Part shown: piece after piece, positions 1-5,364 of the stretch
Layout: each line of letters begins with the position of its first letter
Numbering within the stretch: the stretch's first letter is position 1
Assembly (NCBI GenBank): GCA_018812355.1
Contig: JAHJDQ010000086.1
Coordinates: 1-8,138, forward strand
DNA from: Nanobdellota archaeon
Lineage (GTDB): Archaea > Nanobdellota > Nanobdellia > Woesearchaeales > GW2011-AR9
Direction of reading: 5' to 3'
DNA length: 8,138 nucleotides
Notes under the pieces: generated by a model
The model's database searches: none
Told to the model about the DNA's origin: nothing
What the model saw: the letters and a program-made list of their open reading frames with translations, nothing else
Made by a program: the position numbers and the translations under genes

Positions 1-17
1 AAATAAAAATAAAATAA
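1..17 (-). terminator. T-rich terminator tract downstream of dnaG
   Basis: Read on the minus strand, the 17 bases after the dnaG stop codon are almost all T with a few A (runs of four, five and three T). Archaeal RNA polymerase is known to terminate at oligo-U tracts without needing a hairpin, and this tract directly follows the stop codon. The window ends here, so the tract may continue. Confidence 0.55.
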
Positions 18-1313
18 TTATAATTTATCTTCAGTAAGGATGTTAATTCTGGATTGACTTACTTTAGAAGCTGTTCCAACAACGTGAGTTATGCCTACTT
101 TCTCAGCTAATCTGACTAAGTCAATGTCAACTGTACCATCAAGAGCTAAAGCATAGACACCACCATTAAGGCTTTTGATTGTACTGCCTAACTCACTCAA
201 AGGAACTTTTCCAAGAACGTTCATGCTCTGATCAAAAATACAGGCTCCTCTTGTTCCAAACAAATCTTCCATCGTTCCTTTGAGAACTTTCTTTTCCTCA
301 GTAGAAACGGGTTTTGACCTTGCCGTAGATGGAGGCGGAGATTGTGATCTAGAAATAGGTGCTTTTTGGAAACGACTACGATTATTTACTTCTGGACGAC
401 GTGAAGTAGCCCTTGGCAGTGGACGAGAAATTGACTGAGAGGTAGATGGAGCAGGTTCTCTTAGTGCGCCGGTTTCATCAATGCCTAGGTCCAATTTAGA
501 CTGCTCAGCAGTAATTTTTCCCCTTAAAGCCTTATGAATCTCTTTCTTAGTAATTTCTTCAACTTCTTTTCCGTCAGGTGCCTTACAGACAAAATCAACC
601 TCAGCGGTACTTAACAATTCACGAATGATTAAATCTCCTCCTCGGTCGCCGTCAACAAAAACAGTGGTTGTTTTCTTTTTAGTAAGTTCTTTAATCGTTT
701 GTGGACAAGACGTTCCATTCAGGGCAATAGCGTTCTTAAATCCGTGTTTAAGCAAGTTTAGAACATCTGCACGGCCTTCAACAAGGATAATCTCCTCACT
801 TTCTTCAATCGATGGACCGGCGGCTAATTTTTCTCTTCCATACTCAACGACTTCCATCATTCTAACGGATTTAGAAACTTCATCAGCTAATTCTTGCGAA
901 TCAGGCAGAGTATCTTGAGTAAGGGTTTGAAGTAATTCTTTCGCTCGATCAATTACAAACTGTCGCTTGCTAGTACGAACATCTTCAATCTTATCAACCA
1001 TAACTTTGGCATTACAAGGGCCAATTCTTTGAATAATTTCTAAAGCAGCAGCAATAATTGCTGTCTCTGTTTTATCCAAAGAACTAGGGATGATAATCTC
1101 ACCTTTAGTCTTTCCTGAACTAGTAGAAACGTTTACTTCTATTCGGCCAATTCTGCCAGATCTTTGTAATTCTCTTAATTCTAAATCATTCCCTAACAAA
1201 CCTTCAGTTTGTCCGAAAATTGCCCCAATTACATCAGGACGGTCAACAATACCTTCAATATTAATAGTTGAGTGAACAATATATTTAGCCGCAACTGGGC
1301 TTATTTTTGCCAT
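18..1313 (-). CDS. dnaG: Archaeal DnaG-type primase / exosome-associated Toprim protein
   Basis: A 431-residue protein with the archaeal DnaG layout. The conserved N-terminal domain covers about residues 1-165 (opening MAKISPVAAKYIVHSTINIE and containing FGQTEGLLG). The Toprim domain covers about 170-260, with the catalytic-type glutamate E179 in ILVEGRADV and the metal-binding pair D221/D223 in FVDGDRGG. A Ser/Pro/Arg-rich, probably disordered linker covers about 280-340, and a conserved C-terminal domain about 345-431. Unlike bacterial DnaG it has no N-terminal zinc finger. In archaea the family has primase-like activity in vitro in some species and is a stable subunit of the RNA exosome, where it helps recruit A-rich RNA; which role dominates here cannot be read from sequence. 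The ATG is fixed by an AGGAGG eight bases upstream. The gene appears to be a single-gene transcript with a roughly 75-nt leader. Confidence 0.95.
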   Translation of the reverse strand: MAKISPVAAKYIVHSTINIEGIVDRPDVIGAIFGQTEGLLGNDLELRELQRSGRIGRIEVNVSTSSGKTKGEIIIPSSLDKTETAIIAAALEIIQRIGPCNAKVMVDKIEDVRTSKRQFVIDRAKELLQTLTQDTLPDSQELADEVSKSVRMMEVVEYGREKLAAGPSIEESEEIILVEGRADVLNLLKHGFKNAIALNGTSCPQTIKELTKKKTTTVFVDGDRGGDLIIRELLSTAEVDFVCKAPDGKEVEEITKKEIHKALRGKITAEQSKLDLGIDETGALREPAPSTSQSISRPLPRATSRRPEVNNRSRFQKAPISRSQSPPPSTARSKPVSTEEKKVLKGTMEDLFGTRGACIFDQSMNVLGKVPLSELGSTIKSLNGGVYALALDGTVDIDLVRLAEKVGITHVVGTASKVSQSRINILTEDKL

Positions 1314-1321
1314 TTTTATTT

Positions 1322-1327
1322 CCTCCT
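1322..1327 (-). promoter_or_regulatory. Strong Shine-Dalgarno site of dnaG
   Basis: On the minus strand AGGAGG lies eight bases before the dnaG ATG, an ideal match and spacing to the 16S rRNA 3' end. No other gene start in the window has a comparable site; the others look leaderless or translationally coupled. This decides the dnaG start codon. Confidence 0.85.
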
Positions 1328-1410
1328 AGAAAGAGTAATTACTTTAAATCAATCATGCTTACTTGCTTAAATTTTAGTGATTGAATGATCATGATAATTA
1401 TACTCTTTCT
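1328..1410. repeat. 83-bp imperfect inverted repeat in the dnaG promoter/leader
   Basis: The outer arms AGAAAGAGTA (1328-1337) and TACTCTTTCT (1401-1410) pair perfectly over 10 bp. Four further pairs (1338-1341 with 1395-1398) follow after a two-base bulge. A nested 7-bp pair, TCAATCA (1349-1355) with TGATTGA (1378-1384), lies inside. The dyad ends one base from the dnaG Shine-Dalgarno site. If transcription starts near 1391, as the TATA box at 1414-1421 predicts, only the inner pair is in the mRNA and the outer arms would act as DNA, for example as an operator. If it starts further upstream, the whole dyad could fold in the leader next to the ribosome binding site. Confidence 0.5.
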
Positions 1411-1413
1411 GTG

Positions 1414-1421
1414 TTTATAAA
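1414..1421 (-). promoter_or_regulatory. TATA box of dnaG
   Basis: The minus strand reads TTTATAAA, a good archaeal TATA box. The expected start site about 25 bp downstream is near 1391, giving a leader of roughly 75 nt that contains the Shine-Dalgarno site. A weaker alternative, TTTAAAGT at about 1343-1348, would start transcription so close to the ATG that the Shine-Dalgarno site would be lost, so it is less likely. Confidence 0.55.
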
Positions 1422-1433
1422 CAAAGTACTTTG
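1422..1433. promoter_or_regulatory. Perfect 12-bp palindrome abutting the dnaG TATA box
   Basis: CAAAGTACTTTG is a perfect 12-bp palindrome. It lies immediately upstream of the dnaG TATA box, where the transcription factor B recognition element normally sits. A dimeric regulator bound here would be expected to affect TFB/TBP loading. That it is an operator is inferred from symmetry and position only. Confidence 0.4.
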
Positions 1434-1471
1434 ACTTTATTTTGTTGTTTTTTTGTTAAATTGTAATTATG

Positions 1472-1547
1472 AAGCCCGTGGTACTAACCCCTGAATTCAT
1501 TGCTTGGATTAACCGTTAACTCCTCCAGGTACTCTCGTAACGGGCTT
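1472..1547 (-). ncRNA. Candidate 76-nt structured RNA of unknown class
   Basis: The ends of this 76-base segment pair perfectly over 8 bp (AAGCCCGT at 1472-1479 with ACGGGCTT at 1540-1547), in DNA that is otherwise very AT-rich. Inside, on the minus strand, possible helices are CCUG with CAGG, GUAC with GUAC, and a hairpin GGAGUUAACGGUUAAUCC that pairs UUAA with UUAA and GGA with UCC. A TATA box at 1569-1576 is centred about 25 bp before position 1547, placing the predicted start exactly on the first base of the closing stem, which favours the minus strand. I tried to fit tRNA, 5S rRNA, RNase P, box C/D and H/ACA patterns and none fitted. No U-rich terminator follows on the minus strand, so it may be processed from a longer transcript that continues toward dnaG. 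Strand and function are inference. Confidence 0.4.
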
Positions 1548-1568
1548 GATTTCTAGGAGCGTTGCTAT

Positions 1569-1576
1569 TATATAAA
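1569..1576 (-). promoter_or_regulatory. TATA box for the candidate structured RNA
   Basis: The minus strand reads TTTATATA, the archaeal consensus TATA box, preceded by CCGAAGCC, which resembles a TFB recognition element. It is centred about 25 bp upstream of the first base of the 8-bp closing stem of the RNA-like fold at 1472-1547. No protein start codon lies at the matching distance. Confidence 0.5.
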
Positions 1577-1623
1577 GGCTTCGGTGGATAATTCGTCAAA
1601 TAGAATTGGTTAAATGTGAAGTG

Positions 1624-1684
1624 ATAAAATAAGCTCAAATTCGGTGTTAAATTCTTAAAAAAGTGTGAATTTAGCTTATTTTAT
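1624..1684. repeat. 18-bp inverted repeat with a 24-nt loop
   Basis: The left arm (1624-1642) and right arm (1667-1684) pair over 18 bp: ATAAAATAAGCT plus AAATTC with GAATTT plus AGCTTATTTTAT. The only defect is one unpaired C at position 1636. The loop (1643-1666) is AT-rich and on the minus strand contains a run of six T. Near-perfect pairing over this length in a gene-free stretch suggests a conserved hairpin, a mobile-element remnant or a transcription-end structure. There is no coding sequence and no target-site duplication that I can see. Confidence 0.6.
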
Positions 1685-1692
1685 ATAATTAT

Positions 1693-1724
1693 AAAACCCC
1701 AGTAAATCCGAAGATTTACTAGGG
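1693..1724 (-). terminator. Terminator-like hairpin with UUCG tetraloop
   Basis: On the minus strand an 11-pair stem with one internal mismatch (CCC/GGG, T-C mismatch, then AGTAAATC/GATTTACT) is capped by TTCG closed by a C-G pair. This is the known extra-stable C(UUCG)G tetraloop, and four T follow. The complementary strand gives the less stable loop CGAA and no U tract, so the minus strand is favoured. It lies about 90 bases downstream of the zinc protease stop codon and could end that transcript, or a short RNA from the TATA box at 1771-1778. Confidence 0.55.
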
Positions 1725-1770
1725 AAAAAGAGGTGGTTTGAGGTGTTTAGTTACTATTTAGTAGTATTAG

Positions 1771-1778
1771 TATATAAA
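1771..1778 (-). promoter_or_regulatory. TATA-like box downstream of the protease gene
   Basis: The minus strand reads TTTATATA, a consensus archaeal TATA box. A start near 1749 would give an RNA of only about 55 nt ending at the UUCG hairpin. AT-rich DNA makes chance matches likely, so the promoter is tentative. Confidence 0.3.
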
Positions 1779-1815
1779 TGTTTTGGTTAGTTTGTTACTC
1801 AGGAGTGAGAACTAA

Positions 1816-2418
1816 TTATATTCTTAAGTCGTCTTGACACTGATGACAATAAGTAGGAGCTTTGCTTTTTAATCTCCGATGAGCATAACTTGCTGATTCT
1901 TTAACAGATAATTGTTGTTGCATCACACAAAGATCATTTAAACAATGAAATCCTAGCTCTTCTCGAGTGTTACTTCTTCCTCTAAAAGCTGCTCCGTACA
2001 TATGACCTAATTCGTGAGCAAATATATGGAAAAGATGAGCTTCGTCTTGAATCCGTGCTGTTGAAATAGTTACAAAATCTTTTCCTAAATAATGTTGATA
2101 TCCTCCAAAACACCAATTAAGACCATCGGCATAAAGGTCTTGTTCAAGTAAAATGAGATTTTGTCTTTGTGGATTATTCCTTACCTCATTTAGAGATATG
2201 ATTTGGTCAAGTAGTCGCTTAATGTGGACTTGCTTTCTCCTAGGATGAGTCGATTCTGCTGCGAAATGTTGGATTAATTTGTAATTTGAGATGTCTATTG
2301 ATCCGGGACTTGGAGTAACTCGTACAACTTGAAATTTGGCTAATTCCACTAACGCTATTTCTAAAATTTCTCCATTTTTTTGTTCCTTTGTCCCATCATA
2401 TAATTTAATTAAAGCCAT
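1816..2418 (-). CDS. Archaemetzincin-like zinc metalloprotease with displaced third histidine
   Basis: A 200-residue cytoplasmic-looking protein with no signal peptide or membrane helix. The zinc site HELGH is at residues 135-139, with G142. It is followed by H158-C159, C164 in a C-X4-C-X-M arrangement (CLNDLCVM, 159-166) and a final CHQC pair at 191-194. This matches the archaemetzincin (M54) signature HEXXHXXGXXH-C-X4-C-X-M...C-X2-C, in which the cysteines bind a second structural zinc. The usual third histidine position is F145, and 13 residues are inserted before the HC pair, so H158 is the likely third ligand. A related variant with such a spacer exists in my recollection of the family, but I cannot check it. 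The start is supported by a TATA box about 26 bp before the ATG, giving a leaderless transcript. The substrate is unknown; family members are aminopeptidase-like or uncharacterised. Confidence 0.8.
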   Translation of the reverse strand: MALIKLYDGTKEQKNGEILEIALVELAKFQVVRVTPSPGSIDISNYKLIQHFAAESTHPRRKQVHIKRLLDQIISLNEVRNNPQRQNLILLEQDLYADGLNWCFGGYQHYLGKDFVTISTARIQDEAHLFHIFAHELGHMYGAAFRGRSNTREELGFHCLNDLCVMQQQLSVKESASYAHRRLKSKAPTYCHQCQDDLRI

Positions 2419-2440
2419 TTTCTACTAAAACTGGATCAAT

Positions 2441-2448
2441 TATATAAA
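2441..2448 (-). promoter_or_regulatory. TATA box of the archaemetzincin-like gene (leaderless)
   Basis: The minus strand reads TTTATATA centred about 26 bp upstream of the ATG at 2418. Transcription would start at or within a couple of bases of the start codon. No Shine-Dalgarno sequence is present, consistent with leaderless translation. Confidence 0.6.
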
Positions 2449-2489
2449 AGTTACTACTTTTAAGTAATTCCCATTCTGACCCAAAACCA

Positions 2490-2497
2490 TTAAAAAC
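2490..2497 (+). promoter_or_regulatory. Weak TATA-like element of RIO1
   Basis: TTAAAAAC is centred about 25 bp before the RIO1 ATG at 2518. The match to consensus is poor, but the spacing fits a leaderless start, and there is no Shine-Dalgarno site. An alternative, TTTTAAGT at 2458-2465, would give a leader of about 30 nt. A short dyad, TTACT (2451-2455) with AGTAA (2463-2467), overlaps that alternative. Confidence 0.3.
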
Positions 2498-2517
2498 AAA
2501 ACACACTTATTCTTAAC

Positions 2518-3231
2518 ATGACCACATTTACATATCAAGAACGGTTCCGGACAGCGAAAGGAGTCTTTGATGAGTTTACTAATCGTAATTTATTCAAGTT
2601 ACAAAGTGAAAAAGTGTTTGATGAATTAGTCAGCCCATTAGAAGTAGGGAAGGAAAGTAACGTTTTTATTGCTCGAAAAGGGAAAAAGAAAATAATTGTT
2701 AAGATTTATAGAGTTCAAAATGCTGATTTTAAGCGGATGTATGATTATATTAGGAAAGATATAAGATATCAATTCTTAAGAAATAAACGGAGAGAGATTA
2801 TCTTTGCTTGGACGCAAAGAGAGTATAAAAATTTGTTAAGAGCAGAAAAAGCTAAGATTAAAGCACCTAAAGCCTTAGGTTGGAAATTTAACATTTTAGT
2901 TGAGGAGTTTATTGGGAAGGAAAAGCCCTCTTTACCTTTAAAAGATGATTATCCTCGCTACCCTTATCAATTTCTAGAAGATATTATTACAGAAATGAAA
3001 AAAATGTATGAATCTGGTTTAATTCATGGAGATTTGTCAGCGTTTAATATTTTGAACCATAATGACAAACCAGTATTAATTGATTTTTCTCAAGCAACTT
3101 TAGTTAGAACACCCAATTCTGAAGAATTGTTAAAAAGGGATATTAAAAATATTTTACAGTTTTTTAAGAAATTGAACATAAAAGCAGATCCGAAGGAAAC
3201 ATTTTTTAAGATAACAGGTAAAAAAGAATAA
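2518..3231 (+). CDS. rio1: RIO1-family atypical protein kinase/ATPase
   Basis: A 237-residue RIO kinase. The nucleotide-binding loop GKESNVF is at residues 44-50, the catalytic-type lysine K62 lies in IVKIY, and the hinge region is around VEEF (128-131). The catalytic loop HGDLSAFNIL (170-179) holds D172 and N177, and the metal-binding aspartate D189 lies in LIDFSQA. These are the RIO1-type motifs; RIO2 would carry an N-terminal winged helix, which is absent. Family members act in late maturation of the small ribosomal subunit and release of assembly factors, using ATP hydrolysis more than protein phosphorylation. The gene is followed after a single base by the KH-protein gene, a partner in the same pathway, so they are surely co-transcribed. 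The protein is at the short end for the family because no extended C-terminal tail follows the kinase fold. Confidence 0.95.
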   Translation: MTTFTYQERFRTAKGVFDEFTNRNLFKLQSEKVFDELVSPLEVGKESNVFIARKGKKKIIVKIYRVQNADFKRMYDYIRKDIRYQFLRNKRREIIFAWTQREYKNLLRAEKAKIKAPKALGWKFNILVEEFIGKEKPSLPLKDDYPRYPYQFLEDIITEMKKMYESGLIHGDLSAFNILNHNDKPVLIDFSQATLVRTPNSEELLKRDIKNILQFFKKLNIKADPKETFFKITGKKE

Positions 3232-3232
3232 A

Positions 3233-3805
3233 ATGGCTAAAGATAACGAAAATCATGATAATTTGGAAGCTGTTCCTGAAGAAGAATATGCCTACGAAAT
3301 AAAAATTCCAGAAGAAAGGGTTGCCGTACTTATTGGCAAGGATGGGGAAACGAAGAAAGAGATTGAAGAAGAAACAAAAAGTAAGTTAGATATTTCTAAA
3401 GAAGGAGATGTAGAGATTAAAGGAAGTGATGGAATGTTACTTTATACTACTAAAGAGATTGTTAAAGCTATCGCGAGAGGATTTAATCCAAAAACTGCTT
3501 TATTGTTATTAAAACAAGATTATGCTTTTGAATTGATTGAAATGAAAGATCTTGCCGGGAAGAGTAAAAATACCTTACAAAGGTTAAAAGGGCGAGTAAT
3601 TGGTAAAGGCGGAAAAGCAAGAGAAGAGATTGAAAGATTAACTGATTGTAATATTTCTGTTTATGGAAAGACAATTGGGATTATCGGGGAGACACAGCAA
3701 GTAAGTTTAGCCAGACAAGCAGTAGCAATGTTATTACAAGGCAGCATGCACAAAACAGTATTTAATTTCTTAGAGAAAAAGAAAAAAGAAATGATGTTTG
3801 GATAG
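3233..3805 (+). CDS. Two-KH-domain ribosome assembly protein (Pno1/Dim2-like)
   Basis: A 190-residue RNA-binding protein with two KH domains. The GXXG loops are GKDG at residues 35-38 (LIGKDGETKKEIEEET) and GKGG at 124-127 (VIGKGGKAREEIERLT). The linker contains AIARGFNP (79-86), typical of the archaeal relatives of eukaryotic Pno1/Dim2/Krr1. In eukaryotes this factor binds near the 3' end of pre-18S rRNA with the Nob1 nuclease; archaeal versions are thought to act likewise on 16S rRNA. Its ATG follows the RIO1 stop codon after one base, without a Shine-Dalgarno site, which points to translational coupling. The N-terminal 15 residues are acidic and probably flexible. Confidence 0.92.
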   Translation: MAKDNENHDNLEAVPEEEYAYEIKIPEERVAVLIGKDGETKKEIEEETKSKLDISKEGDVEIKGSDGMLLYTTKEIVKAIARGFNPKTALLLLKQDYAFELIEMKDLAGKSKNTLQRLKGRVIGKGGKAREEIERLTDCNISVYGKTIGIIGETQQVSLARQAVAMLLQGSMHKTVFNFLEKKKKEMMFG

Positions 3806-3806
3806 A

Positions 3807-3814
3807 TTTAAATA
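3807..3814 (+). promoter_or_regulatory. TATA box of the membrane protein gene (leaderless)
   Basis: TTTAAATA matches the archaeal TATA consensus and is centred about 25-26 bp before the ATG at 3836, predicting a leaderless transcript. The box begins just after the KH gene stop codon. The downstream gene therefore probably has its own promoter, although read-through from RIO1-KH is also possible. Confidence 0.5.
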
Positions 3815-3835
3815 ATTTGAAATGTTTTAAGGGTC

Positions 3836-4345
3836 ATGTTTCAAAACTTTAATTTCAATAAGAAGGAAGGATTTTTTGGATTAATATGTTTATCATTCAC
3901 GATTACTTTATTCTGTTTTTCAATTGCTTACTTCATTGAAGCGGCATCATGGTTAGGGGAAGATGGAGGAATCGCTGCCAATTGGTTTACTGGAGGAGGG
4001 ATAATGTTAGGAATTGGTATAATCTTAATGGTTATCTTTGCTATTCTTATTAAAAAAGCAAAACAACCAAAAACAACAAAGAAACTTGATTTTAACAAAC
4101 CAAAAAGTATTCTAGGATTAATATCCATCCCCGCAGGCATAATTTTCTTAGTTAATGGCGCCATTTACCGGGCGGAAGGGACAAGATGGTTCTGGGCCGG
4201 AGTTAACACAGCTACCGAATGGTATTTAGCAGAATCTTCCCGCTGGTTTACTAGTTCAATGATAATGTTTCTGATTGGGATTGGATTAGTTTGTGGTGGA
4301 GCTTTTTTATTAGTAATGCAGTATAGAGAGGGAAGAAGTGTTTAG
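3836..4345 (+). CDS. Four-helix membrane protein with internal duplication, unknown function
   Basis: A 169-residue hydrophobic protein that I do not recognise as a named family. Four membrane helices are visible at about residues 13-35, 50-72, 91-111 and 139-161. A basic cytoplasmic-type loop (about 73-90, KKAKQPKTTKK) separates the two halves. The halves resemble each other: NWFTGGGIMLGIGI (49-62) matches RWFTSSMIMFLIGIG (136-150), and FGLI near the start of helix 1 matches LGLI near helix 3. Each half also has a loop rich in Trp, Glu and Gly between its two helices (EAASWLGEDGG; RAEGTRWFWAG). No catalytic motif, cysteine pair or transporter signature is evident. It lies 30 bp after the KH gene with its own TATA box and converges on the deacylase gene with four bases between the stops. 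By the positive-inside rule the termini and the middle loop face the cytoplasm. Confidence 0.75.
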   Translation: MFQNFNFNKKEGFFGLICLSFTITLFCFSIAYFIEAASWLGEDGGIAANWFTGGGIMLGIGIILMVIFAILIKKAKQPKTTKKLDFNKPKSILGLISIPAGIIFLVNGAIYRAEGTRWFWAGVNTATEWYLAESSRWFTSSMIMFLIGIGLVCGGAFLLVMQYREGRSV

Positions 4346-4349
4346 GTAA

Positions 4350-5339
4350 TTAAAACTCAACTTCCTTCACATCAACAAAATAACCTAAACAAGTAGCTTT
4401 GATTGCAGGAACATGGGTTGTAAGTAAAATTAAAGTAGCATCTTCTTTAAGGAGTAGTTCGTGATTAATAACTTCTAATTTAGGATGATTGATGATCCTT
4501 GGTTTGTTGATGTAGCCAAGAGAAGTTCCTTTTGGTAAAGGTTTAGTGTTTAAGAGATCTAAATCTGTTCTAAAAACAGCATCCTCTCCAGTATTGGTAT
4601 CAGAGATAGCTATATTATCAGAATTAACAACAACCCGCTCAGGATGGATTGCCACCCAAACTTTTTTTTGCGGAATAATCTCTCCTGCTTTAGCTTTACC
4701 ATAAATTAAAACCCGCTGCAAAAGCTCTTGGGCATTAAGATGAGATTGTTCAGCCACGTTTTGACCACATTCAATCAAAAATGATTCGACAAATTGATTG
4801 GCCCAACTGATTAACATCGTTAAATCAGTATCTTCAGATAAAAAAGTGGTAAAGTAAGAATAATTTTTGAGATGATGATGGTCTAAATTTGGAGGAGTAA
4901 TCAGATAAACTGGATTTCTTCCCGTAGTATTATGGAAGTCTACTATTAATTGGGGGGTTTTTTCTTTAATAAATTGTTTTAATTCTGTAACAAGTTCGTT
5001 TTGTTCTTCGTTCTTTCCTGGACTTAACCAAATCCGATTCATATCTGACTGATCTGCAGTAAATCTGAGTTCAAAAATCCCGCCGTGTAGTGCTGCTTCG
5101 ACGTTAGTAAAAACAAAATAAACAGTTTTTTGTAAATGATCTTCTACTCTTAACTTTTTTAACAAATTATGAAACGCGTAAAACCCAGAGGGTTCATTTC
5201 CATGAATTAAACTGAACAATACTAACGATTCTTCTCCAGAACCGGCCTTAATAACGGAAGTTGTTCCCAACCATTTAAGAAATTCTTTTGGTTCGAGATT
5301 AATTTGTTCAGGAATTTTGGAGAAGTATTGGAGCGGCAT
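4350..5339 (-). CDS. AstE/AspA-family zinc deacylase (M14-like succinylglutamate desuccinylase/aspartoacylase)
   Basis: A 329-residue protein of the succinylglutamate desuccinylase/aspartoacylase branch of zinc carboxypeptidases. Zinc ligands H46 and E49 lie in IHGNEPSG, substrate-binding D99/N101/R102 in SDMNRIWL, and the third zinc ligand H136 in VDFHNTTGRNP. The likely catalytic glutamate is E190 in IECGQN. The remaining C-terminal part (about 215-329) is the beta-rich domain usual in the family. Members remove an acyl group from an N-acyl amino acid or related compound. The true substrate here is open, because no arginine succinyltransferase pathway gene or other partner is adjacent. No signal peptide, so probably cytoplasmic. 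Its promoter faces that of top6B across 86 bp. Its placement between the KH gene and top6B breaks an otherwise familiar gene neighbourhood. Confidence 0.85.
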   Translation of the reverse strand: MPLQYFSKIPEQINLEPKEFLKWLGTTSVIKAGSGEESLVLFSLIHGNEPSGFYAFHNLLKKLRVEDHLQKTVYFVFTNVEAALHGGIFELRFTADQSDMNRIWLSPGKNEEQNELVTELKQFIKEKTPQLIVDFHNTTGRNPVYLITPPNLDHHHLKNYSYFTTFLSEDTDLTMLISWANQFVESFLIECGQNVAEQSHLNAQELLQRVLIYGKAKAGEIIPQKKVWVAIHPERVVVNSDNIAISDTNTGEDAVFRTDLDLLNTKPLPKGTSLGYINKPRIINHPKLEVINHELLLKEDATLILLTTHVPAIKATCLGYFVDVKEVEF

Positions 5340-5345
5340 TTTCTA

Positions 5346-5355
5346 GATTTAAATC
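5346..5355. promoter_or_regulatory. 10-bp palindrome near the deacylase transcription start
   Basis: GATTTAAATC is a perfect palindrome lying between the deacylase TATA box and its ATG, close to the predicted start site. It could be an operator, but a palindrome of this AT-rich kind can easily arise by chance. Confidence 0.2.
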
Positions 5356-5364
5356 GAGCACTGG

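Noticed and set aside
625..918. 97-codon open frame on the plus strand
   Set aside because: It is fully antisense to dnaG, whose Toprim domain is clearly conserved in the other strand; no promoter or homology is visible.
1464..1510. Minus-strand mini-ORF of 14 codons downstream of a GGAGGA
   Set aside because: The Shine-Dalgarno-like sequence is about 19 bases from the ATG, too far, and both lie inside the structured segment, so it is probably chance.
1469..1519. Plus-strand mini-ORF encoding MKPVVLTPEFIAWINR
   Set aside because: Sixteen codons with no Shine-Dalgarno site and no TATA box at leaderless spacing. It overlaps the 8-bp stem of the candidate minus-strand RNA, and no plus-strand gene follows for about 1 kb, so a leader-peptide role is not supported.
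1472..1547. tRNA gene
   Set aside because: Size and end pairing suggest a tRNA, but there is no T-loop motif, no D-stem pairing and no 7-base anticodon loop on a 5-bp stem on either strand.
1472..1547. Integron attC-like site or box H/ACA RNA
   Set aside because: There are no correctly placed R'/R'' core sites and no integrase; for H/ACA, no convincing kink-turn or ACA box follows the lower stem.
1314..1815. Replication origin
   Set aside because: The gap is AT-rich and full of dyads, but there is no orc1/cdc6 gene nearby and no repeated origin-recognition-box motif.
3483..4164. Short minus-strand open frames under the KH and membrane protein genes
   Set aside because: They are antisense to well-supported genes and have no family motifs of their own.
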